From the NCBI GenBank assembly GCA_019090225.1, contig JAHRWI010000102.1, positions 1 to 5,828 on the forward strand: a stretch of DNA of 5,828 nucleotides, read 5' to 3'. The stretch comes from Porticoccaceae bacterium. Its GTDB lineage: Bacteria > Pseudomonadota > Gammaproteobacteria > Pseudomonadales > Porticoccaceae. The notes beneath the pieces are model-generated. The model saw nothing but the letters and a program-made list of their open reading frames with translations. It made no database searches and was not told the DNA's origin. Made by a program: the position numbers and the translations under genes. Shown piece after piece: positions 1 through 5,201 of the stretch. The first letter of the stretch is position 1, and each line of letters begins with the position of its first letter.

Positions 1-2
1 AT

Positions 3-629
3 ACCTGCGATGATTGCCATATCACCAATAGTTGGACCAGTGTCAATGTTGATCACAGCGCCGTCACTGGGACCTGCACGAGCTGTCACAATGGCACGAC
101 CGCTACAGGTAAGCATGCCACTCATGTGCAAACATCATCACAATGTGAAGAGTGTCATAGTACGGTTGCCTGGATACCCGCAAACTTCAATCATGATCTA
201 GTGACTGGCTCGTGTTCCAGTTGCCACAACGGTACTACTGCCGCCGGCAAACCTGGCAACCACTTCACAACGTCAGTGCAGTGTGACGAGTGCCACAATA
301 CAAACAACTGGTTTAATATAGACTTTACTCATTCTTCGGCAATTTTCCCCGGTGATCATCGTTCGAATGTGACGTGCCTCGATTGTCATACCACTAACAA
401 TGAAATACCTACCTGGACGACCGCTGGCTTTAAGCCTGATTGCGCGGGCTGTCACTCCAATGACTATAAATCCGGGCCTCACAAAAAACACGAAAACCCG
501 GATGTGAAATACACAGTCAGTGAACTCCGAGATTGTGCTGGCGCTTGTCATACTTACGAAGATAGCTCGTTAACCACGATTAAGGAAAACCGCAATGGTG
601 AGCACCGAACAACTGATGGGGATTTCTAA
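3..629 (+). CDS. Multiheme c-type cytochrome, C-terminal part (5' end outside window)
   Basis: This reading frame is open from the window edge to TAA at 627-629 and gives 208 residues with no start codon in view, so the protein is truncated by the window. Numbering from position 3, heme-attachment motifs begin at residues 2 (CDDCH), 25 (CTSCH), 48 (CEECH), 71 (CSSCH), 94 (CDECH), 125 (CLDCH), 147 (CAGCH) and 178 (CAGACH, three intervening residues). The first motifs lie in a 46-residue two-heme repeat: CxxCHxTxxW, then FxH, GxCxSCHNGTTAxGK and a further His. Spare histidines (residues 18, 41, 64, 87, 110, 119, 160, 163, 201) are enough for bis-His ligation of all eight hemes. Proteins of this kind are exported and carry electrons in the periplasm or outside the cell; the signal peptide would lie upstream. 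The downstream neighbour is an outer-membrane barrel gene. An internal GTG at 126 opens a shorter reading but falls between heme motifs and is not a credible start. The exact subfamily is not recognised. Confidence 0.93.
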   Translation, partial: TCDDCHITNSWTSVNVDHSAVTGTCTSCHNGTTATGKHATHVQTSSQCEECHSTVAWIPANFNHDLVTGSCSSCHNGTTAAGKPGNHFTTSVQCDECHNTNNWFNIDFTHSSAIFPGDHRSNVTCLDCHTTNNEIPTWTTAGFKPDCAGCHSNDYKSGPHKKHENPDVKYTVSELRDCAGACHTYEDSSLTTIKENRNGEHRTTDGDF

Positions 630-842
630 GTGATCGCGGCCTGGTAAGCAAACCACTTCACTGGGCATTCGTCAGTAGCTCCCTCAGGCCAATGATGTTC
701 TCACTGTGGCGTGCTGTATCGGTAGTTTTTCAATGATGTAATAAGAATATGAGACCAGGAAGTGGGGGGGTTAATGGACATTTTGATTTGTCTAGACAGA
801 CTCTGTATTCGCCTTAAATTCCAATCTTAATTTCCGGGAAAC
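630..842. other. Intergenic region between cytochrome and barrel genes
   Basis: No gene is supported in these 213 bases. A 6-bp inverted repeat, GGCCTG at 638-643 and CAGGCC at 685-690, lies just after the cytochrome stop but has a 41-base loop and no T-run, so it is not a convincing terminator. A run of seven G occurs at 764-770. A weak promoter-like pair, TTGATT at 783-788 and TATTCG at 806-811 with 17-base spacing, could serve the barrel gene, but the -10 matches consensus at only three positions. The gap is wide enough that the two genes may be transcribed separately. Confidence 0.5.
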
Positions 843-3008
843 ATGTTACCTATGTTCTTAAAGCGAGTGCGTCAAATGATCAATAACTTGGCCAGCCGCG
901 CCTTATCTGCTTGTAGTATTTTACTCTTCCTAAATTTAAGTTCCTATGCAAATGCACAGGTAGACGTTTTAGTTGATGAGATCGATCAGGGCTACAAACT
1001 CGAAATTAATTTCTTCACCCCATTGCGATATGTAAGCCACACTCCAGAAAAATCTGGAAGCACACTTGAAATACAGTTGCAGCCTGAGCTTGTAGCTGAT
1101 GCTGAACACCTCAATGAGCTAGGAAGACAACGAAGTTTAATCTGGGACAAAAGTACAAATATCCCCCTACGGGACATTAACTTCGATATCGGGCTCGCCC
1201 AAAGGCCAACCCTGATCTTGCGCTTTACTCGCCATGTTAAGTTCAACGTTAGAAATAGCTCTGATCTGCGGTCAATTATTATTAATATCGAAACACCTCG
1301 GCCCGCGCAAAAGGAAACCGTCTCAAACACCTTGCCTGCTGTTAGTTCACAAAGCCTTATTGCCACCCTCAAACAAACTGATCCCAAAATGGCAGGCCTG
1401 TTGCAAAGGGCAAACCAGGCAATGATAGACAAAAATTATAGTAGCGCTGTGCAACTTTTCATGAAGATACGTGATAAAGGCAACCTTAGCGTCCGCGCTC
1501 ATGCTCAGGAATTGTTGGGTGTGGCACGTGAATATAATGGACAGTTTGCCCATGCCAAAGCCGAATACGAAAGATATCTTCAGGACTACCCTGACAGCCC
1601 CGGCCTTGATCGTGTTAATCAGCGGCTTACCGCTTTGATTACAGCAGCAACAAAGCCGAAAGAAAGGCTTAAAAGTGGACGGCGGAGCCGCACTCAAGAC
1701 CCTGAGAGTTGGAATACGCAATTTTTTGGCAGCATCTCTCAAATCTACTACAGAGATGAGATGAACCGGGAGGAGGGTGGTTCGCAGCTTACGCGCTCAG
1801 AACTAACCAACGACCTCGACTTTGTTGGCCGCGCCCGTAAAGGCAGATATGACCTAAAGACGCAATTTGTCGGCGGTTTTGAGGAAGATTTTCGACCTGG
1901 TGGCGAAGGTGGTGAATTTATACCTAGTATCATGTCGTTCGATGGCAGAGATTCAGAAAGCGGGCTATACGCGCGCGTGGGTAGGCAATCTAGAACCACC
2001 GGAGGTATTTTAGGACGTTTTGATGGCATCCACGCTGCCTATGAAGTGACCCCGGAAATTACCCTTAACACCGTATATGGGCACCCCGTTGACACCAGAC
2101 ACAAAACGCAAATCAGGACGAATAATGAGTTCTATGGAGTCAGTGCCGACATAGGCCCTCATTGGGGCGGATGGGATTTTAATGCTTTTTACATTACTCA
2201 GGACAACTTCGGGATCAATGATCGAGAGGCCGTCGGCGGTGAGGCTCGCTACTTTGATACACGAAAATCTATTTTCACCCTGGTTGATTACGATATTGAT
2301 TATAATGACTTAAACATTTTTTTACTGATAGGCAGCCTGACAGTCAAAGAGGGTACCACCTTGAATTTGGTGCTGGATTACCGAAACAGCCCCATTCTCA
2401 CTACCACTAATGCCATTCAGGGGCAGGGCGTGGAGGAGCTGGAAGAACTATTGGGTGTCTTTTCTGACGATGAACTATTTCAACTTGCAGAAGATCGAAC
2501 ATCAGATAGCGAATCGGTAACGACAGGAATAACACAGCGAATAAATGAAACCTGGCAAGTAATCGGCGAGGTTACCGTGACGGAGTTTGGCGATACTAGG
2601 GCATCCGGTGGTGTCGAAGCAATCCCAGGAACGGGCAAGGAGTATTATTACTCAACCCAATTACTTGCTAACAGCCTGTTCTACGAAAATGACAGTGCCA
2701 TACTCGGCGCTCGTTACGCAGACACACTAAATGCCAACACCTATACGCTTGACGCAAATTGGCGGGTCAGCTATTGGGACCGTCGATTGCGGTTGAACCC
2801 CAGAATTCGTTTGGATTATCGAGAAGATAAAAGAAATACCAATGATCGCTGGTTTGTGAGGCCCTTTATCAAGACAGATTATCGATTAAGAAAGTGGATG
2901 AAATTGGAGTTTGAATTCGGGTACGAGTGGCTCGACCAATCATTTTCGGATGAATCACAAAAAACCACTAGATATTTTTTGAGTATCGGTTATAGAGCGC
3001 AGTTTTAA
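843..3008 (+). CDS. Exported TPR-containing outer-membrane beta-barrel protein, possible partner of the multiheme cytochrome
   Basis: The 721-residue product has a signal peptide: basic n-region (K7, R8, R10, R19), hydrophobic stretch around residues 23-33, and an ANA-Q signal peptidase I site after residue 38. Residues 40-150 form a beta-rich domain with two similar-looking lobes, loosely like AMIN-type domains. Residues 183-265 are helical with TPR character (alternating small and aromatic residues, 'YSSAVQLF' and 'FAHAKAEYERYL'). From W290 onward the sequence alternates polar and hydrophobic residues with many Tyr, Trp, Arg and Asp, and ends in RAQF. A terminal Phe is typical of barrels inserted by the BAM machinery. 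Alternative starts are ATG 852 (better spaced from GGGAA at 836-840) and ATG 876; all keep the signal peptide core. The barrel lies 213 bases downstream of a multiheme cytochrome gene, so a role in moving electrons or cytochrome across the outer membrane is inferred. It does not resemble MtrB/OmbB porins in layout, because it has a periplasmic TPR segment. The specific family was not recognised. Confidence 0.88.
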   Translation: MLPMFLKRVRQMINNLASRALSACSILLFLNLSSYANAQVDVLVDEIDQGYKLEINFFTPLRYVSHTPEKSGSTLEIQLQPELVADAEHLNELGRQRSLIWDKSTNIPLRDINFDIGLAQRPTLILRFTRHVKFNVRNSSDLRSIIINIETPRPAQKETVSNTLPAVSSQSLIATLKQTDPKMAGLLQRANQAMIDKNYSSAVQLFMKIRDKGNLSVRAHAQELLGVAREYNGQFAHAKAEYERYLQDYPDSPGLDRVNQRLTALITAATKPKERLKSGRRSRTQDPESWNTQFFGSISQIYYRDEMNREEGGSQLTRSELTNDLDFVGRARKGRYDLKTQFVGGFEEDFRPGGEGGEFIPSIMSFDGRDSESGLYARVGRQSRTTGGILGRFDGIHAAYEVTPEITLNTVYGHPVDTRHKTQIRTNNEFYGVSADIGPHWGGWDFNAFYITQDNFGINDREAVGGEARYFDTRKSIFTLVDYDIDYNDLNIFLLIGSLTVKEGTTLNLVLDYRNSPILTTTNAIQGQGVEELEELLGVFSDDELFQLAEDRTSDSESVTTGITQRINETWQVIGEVTVTEFGDTRASGGVEAIPGTGKEYYYSTQLLANSLFYENDSAILGARYADTLNANTYTLDANWRVSYWDRRLRLNPRIRLDYREDKRNTNDRWFVRPFIKTDYRLRKWMKLEFEFGYEWLDQSFSDESQKTTRYFLSIGYRAQF

Positions 3009-3185
3009 AAATGTCCATCGATTTGATTAAGTAAATAAGTTATATCGTGATTTGTTCCCCTTACCCAGCCTGTCAACGGACTTGAAAAAGAGCGGTTTGT
3101 TCGTTTGTCTTAATTGAGACTCAATCTGGCACTTTTTTTAAAAAGTAGAGGGCTACTGGTTTTGGTAGAAGGTGGTGAAATCCGG

Positions 3186-3297
3186 TATATTTCAAGGCCT
3201 GCTAGTTATGAGGGGGCAAGCCAGCTGATCAATGCCGCCGTACTCGTTATCGCCTTTGAATAAGCACCTGTGGTCTAAGTTAACCCCTTGAAATATA
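3186..3297. repeat. 12-bp perfect inverted repeat
   Basis: TATATTTCAAGG at 3186-3197 is the exact reverse complement of CCTTGAAATATA at 3286-3297. The arms are separated by 88 bases and do not extend further. Perfect 12-bp arms this close together are unlikely by chance, but no element of known type was recognised between them. The right arm overlaps a TATAAT hexamer at 3294-3299. Confidence 0.6.
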
Positions 3298-3299
3298 AT
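3294..3299 (+). promoter_or_regulatory. Candidate -10 box (TATAAT) upstream of the cassette
   Basis: A perfect TATAAT lies about 98 bases before the cassette ATG. No good -35 hexamer is found 16-18 bases upstream (TGGTCT at 3271-3276 is poor), and there is no TGn extension. It could drive the cassette gene, but AT-rich intergenic DNA produces such hexamers by chance. Confidence 0.25.
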
Positions 3300-3310
3300 T
3301 GAAATAGGCC

Positions 3311-3386
3311 GCTTATCTGTTATCAAACCATTATGATAGTGAGAAAGATGGTAGCTGGAAGCCGTTGGTTTATTAAACTGTTATGT
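3311..3386 (+). other. attC-like recombination site at the left cassette boundary
   Basis: The site ends in an R' box GTTATGT (3380-3386), with the recombination point between G3380 and T3381. The L'' segment ATCAAACCA (3322-3330) pairs with L' TGGTTTAT (3366-3373), leaving C3324 unpaired. This unpaired C within an ATCAARCC context is the arrangement of the extrahelical base in classical class 1 attC sites such as that of aadA1. The L'-to-R' spacing of six bases also fits. The R'' box GCTTATC (3311-3317) matches the RYYYAAC consensus at six of seven positions. The central part (3331-3365) is the variable terminal structure. The R boxes pair poorly with each other, as expected when R' is supplied by the next cassette. 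Confidence 0.6.
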
Positions 3387-3812
3387 GTAGTTGCTAATGG
3401 CCAAAAGTATGAAAACAGGCATTGCAATACTTTCTGGATTTCTGGCGCTATTTTCGTTGCGCATACCGTTTGGTAGCCAGGTAATGCCTTTATTTCTGTA
3501 TTGCTCCTTACTCATTCTTGCAATTATTATCGCTCTAATTCTGCATAGGAAAAACCATTCTATTCAGCAACTCTAGTAGTATTTGGTGTGTTCATAGGGA
3601 TCATTCTAGATTTAATTCTTTTCCCTACAGTTAATGGCTATGAGAGAAACCTTTTTCCGATTGAAGTCGCTGGACACACTATATTCAGCGCTGTTATTTG
3701 CTATATCGTCGCATTAATCGGGTACTTTATTCATGCCAACAACAAATAAAGCACATAATAAGGTGATTTCACCCGGACGTGTCGCTACGCTCCACGCTCG
3801 TGAATTACGACG
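3381..3812 (+). mobile_element. Integron-type gene cassette without adjacent integrase
   Basis: The 432-bp unit runs from the base after G of GTTATGT (3380-3386) to the G of GTTATTT (3812-3818). It holds one same-strand gene starting 16 bases in, with its stop at 3747-3749, three bases before the attC. When circularised, the junction would recreate GTTATGT from G3812 and the cassette's first bases. That sequence complements the cassette's own R'' box ACATAAT (3753-3759) at six of seven positions, the remaining pair being G-T. This self-match is a specific prediction of cassette biology. No intI gene or attI site is visible here, so the unit may belong to a CALIN, a larger array outside the window, or a stray insertion. 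Confidence 0.68.
3397..3749 (+). pseudogene. Small four-helix membrane protein gene split by a frameshift
   Basis: From ATG 3397 (ATG 3409 is an alternative; neither has a clear Shine-Dalgarno) the frame encodes 59 codons to TAG at 3574-3576. These include two hydrophobic segments, about residues 8-24 and 30-49, followed by HRKN. A second frame, open after TAG 3546-3548, continues to TAA 3747-3749 with two more hydrophobic segments and an 'NGYERNLFPIEV' loop. Joining the frames at the A5 run (3550-3554), by restoring one missing base, yields about 117 residues with four transmembrane helices. Its basic loop after helix 2 and short C-terminus (HANNK) are typical of small inner-membrane proteins. 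The shift must lie between 3549 and 3573. It could be a real loss-of-function mutation, a homopolymer sequencing error, or slippage on G-AAA-AAC, which is not an ideal slippery site. The family was not recognised and the function is unknown; many cassette genes encode such short hypothetical membrane proteins. Confidence 0.7.
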
Positions 3813-3818
3813 TTATTT
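3753..3818 (+). other. attC site of the cassette
   Basis: This 66-bp site has R'' ACATAAT (3753-3759), a three-base spacer, and L'' GTGATTTCAC (3763-3772). These are followed by a GC-rich centre (3773-3799), L' GTGAATTAC (3800-3808), spacer GAC and R' GTTATTT (3812-3818). L'' and L' pair over nine positions with one G-T wobble and one extra T in L'' acting as the extrahelical base. The centre can form CGTG/CACG (3779-3782 and 3793-3796). Size, box order, unpaired spacers and the position three bases after a stop codon all match known attC sites. L'' is also part of a local palindrome, GGTGATTTCACC (3762-3773). Confidence 0.72.
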
Positions 3819-4110
3819 TGATAATTCCAGCAATAGCCGAAGTAAATATGGACTCAAAGTTCAGCAGTAAATTGATGCTAGTCAGAAAATATTGACTAAC
3901 CTGCTCATTTAAATGGTAGCTACGGGCGGACTTGCGCGTGTCCTGTGAGTAAACCACGGATCCCAGCATTATGAAACGGTCTGGGGGTTTATGCGGGTCT
4001 TCCGGATATGCTGCGGTGTTTCCACTGAGAGGCAGTTGGCCCATCCTGCATTGCAAATAGACAATTTACCCCAATATAGGAGGCAGCAGCCAATTTTGTC
4101 TGTTCCTATC
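3819..4110. other. Non-coding region between cassette and hflK
   Basis: No gene is supported here. A reverse-strand frame (3805-4056, 83 codons) and forward frames near 3970-4200 are open, but they lack ribosome binding sites and recognisable product features. One runs into hflK and another into the attC. A dyad TAGTCA/TGACTA (3879-3884 and 3893-3898) and a GGAC/GTCC stem (3928-3931 and 3940-3943) were seen; neither is followed by a T-run. No further attC-like site was found, so the cassette at 3381-3812 appears to be the last one on this side. Confidence 0.45.
4051..4080 (+). promoter_or_regulatory. Candidate sigma-70 promoter for hflKC
   Basis: TTGCAA at 4051-4056 and TATAGG at 4075-4080, 18 bases apart, each match four of six consensus positions. 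Transcription would start near 4087, leaving a leader of about 38 bases before the hflK ATG. The placement is sensible but the match is modest. A TAGGAGG at 4077-4083 resembles a ribosome binding site but has no suitable start codon after it. Confidence 0.3.
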
Positions 4111-4124
4111 TTAAAGGCGATCCA

Positions 4125-5201
4125 ATGCCGTCCCAAAATGATGATTCTGGTACTCCCTGGGGGTCTCGACCCCAATCACCACCTGATATTGAAAAGATAA
4201 TCCAGCAAGCCATTGATCGATTCAAAGGTTTATTCGCCGGTGGTGGTTCTGGAAAAAACTCAGGTGGCAGTTTTGGCAGGTTACTTTCTTTTGCCATCTT
4301 ATTGCTGATAGCCCTAAGTGTATGGTCTGCCTATTACACCGTGCCGAGTGATTCGGTCGCTGTGGTACAGCGCTTTGGTATGTATCTGAAAGAGGTGCCA
4401 CCGGGCTTACATTTTAAGCTGCCTTTGGGTATTGATAACGCCACGATTGTTCCTGTTAAACGGCAGCTGAAGCAGGAGTTTGGTTTTGCCACCCCGGGTG
4501 CTCGCGATCCTTACCAGGGCGCGCGCGATGGTGGGCGAGAAACCCAGATGGTCACCGGTGACCTTAATGCGGCATTAGTGGAGTGGGTGGTTCAGTACCG
4601 CATATCAGACCCGGTGAAATTTTTGTTTGAAGTGCGCGAACCCGGTGAAACCCTGCGTTATGTATCGGAATCGGTGATGCGTGAAGTGGTCGGTGATAGA
4701 ACCGTGGACGAAGTGATTACTATTGGCCGACAGGAAATTGAAATTGAAGCCCTGGTCAAAATGCAGGAGCTATCCACCAAGTATGTCATGGGCATTAGCA
4801 TCGATCAGGTGCAGTTAAAAAACATTAATCCGCCCAGGCCTGTGCAGGAATCATTTAACGAAGTGAATCAGGCTCAGCAATCGAAAGAAAAACTCATCAA
4901 TGAAGCGCGGCGCGAATATAACAAAGTCATTCCTTTAGCTGAGGGCGAAAAAGATCAACGCATTCGTGAGGCGGATGGTTATCGTCTCAAGCGTATCAAT
5001 GAAGCCGAAGGCGATGCCCTGCGATTCAATGCCTTGTTTACTGAATACCAAAAAGCACCGGAAGTGACTCGCCGTCGTATTTACATTGAGACCATGCAGG
5101 ATGTCCTGCCGAAAATAGAATCAAAAGTTTTGATGGACGATGCCATGTCTGGCCTCTTGCCCTTGCTTAATCTTGATGGGCAAAAGGAGCGCCAACAATG
5201 A
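4125..5201 (+). CDS. hflK: HflK, SPFH/band-7 membrane protein of the HflKC-FtsH complex
   Basis: The 358-residue product has the HflK order of parts. A short cytoplasmic N-terminus carries the PWG motif (residues 11-13), a PPDIEKII helix (19-26) and a Gly-rich linker (38-51). One transmembrane helix (about 53-71) is followed by an SPFH/band-7 domain starting at 'VPSDSVAVVQRFG' and a Lys/Glu/Arg-rich coiled coil (about 245-320). In Escherichia coli HflK and HflC form a large periplasm-facing cage around the FtsH protease and restrain its proteolysis of membrane proteins; the same role is inferred here. The protein is shorter than E. coli HflK (419 residues), mainly because the low-complexity C-terminal tail is missing. 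The start at 4125 has AAAGG at 4113-4117, seven bases upstream. The gene overlaps hflC by four bases, so translation is probably coupled. The usual upstream neighbour hflX is absent; the upstream DNA is an integron cassette. Confidence 0.93.
   Translation: MPSQNDDSGTPWGSRPQSPPDIEKIIQQAIDRFKGLFAGGGSGKNSGGSFGRLLSFAILLLIALSVWSAYYTVPSDSVAVVQRFGMYLKEVPPGLHFKLPLGIDNATIVPVKRQLKQEFGFATPGARDPYQGARDGGRETQMVTGDLNAALVEWVVQYRISDPVKFLFEVREPGETLRYVSESVMREVVGDRTVDEVITIGRQEIEIEALVKMQELSTKYVMGISIDQVQLKNINPPRPVQESFNEVNQAQQSKEKLINEARREYNKVIPLAEGEKDQRIREADGYRLKRINEAEGDALRFNALFTEYQKAPEVTRRRIYIETMQDVLPKIESKVLMDDAMSGLLPLLNLDGQKERQQ
5184..5189 (+). promoter_or_regulatory. Ribosome binding site of hflC inside hflK
   Basis: AAGGAG lies eight bases before the hflC ATG at 5198-5200, within the last codons of hflK. 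It fixes the hflC start at the ATGA overlap (5198-5201), where the hflK TGA and hflC ATG share bases. Confidence 0.8.

Larger units (their letters stand above)
3009..3310. other. Gene-poor region downstream of the barrel gene
   Basis: No convincing gene is seen in these roughly 300 bases. Frame 3 is open from TTG 3114 to TAA 3263 (49 codons), without a Shine-Dalgarno sequence, and is a weak candidate only. Two AT-rich palindromes lie at 3113-3125 (ATTGAG-A-CTCAAT) and 3131-3146 (ACTTTTT-TT-AAAAAGT). Together they put a T7 run after a small dyad, but the stem is too short to call a terminator with confidence. If the attC-like site at 3311 is genuine, this stretch should include the tail of an earlier cassette, but no left boundary site was found before the barrel gene. 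Confidence 0.4.

Noticed and set aside
654..715. Short frame after the cytochrome with a CSHCG zinc-ribbon-like string
   Set aside because: Interrupted by a stop and only about twenty codons long; not enough to call a transposase or zinc-protein remnant.
992..2029. Three reverse-strand open frames inside the barrel gene
   Set aside because: They are antisense to a gene with clear signal peptide, TPR and barrel pattern, and their products are low-complexity mirror translations.
3039..3045. GTTATAT considered as an attC R' box marking an earlier cassette boundary
   Set aside because: No L boxes or paired arms upstream, and the barrel gene ends only 31 bases before it.
3113..3146. Dyad followed by T7 considered as a terminator for the barrel gene
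   Set aside because: The stem has only four usable pairs once a loop is allowed, and the T-run is seven bases further on; too weak to annotate.
3879..3898. TAGTCA/TGACTA dyad considered as a terminator or operator
   Set aside because: Six-base arms, no T-run after it, and no gene start close enough to support an operator.
3805..4056. Reverse-strand open frame of 83 codons ending inside the attC
   Set aside because: No ribosome binding site, no recognisable domain or signal, and the stop lies in the L' box of the attC; best explained as chance.
3991..4200. Forward open frame overlapping the start of hflK
   Set aside because: Proline- and basic-rich translation with no family resemblance, running out of frame through the conserved HflK N-terminus.
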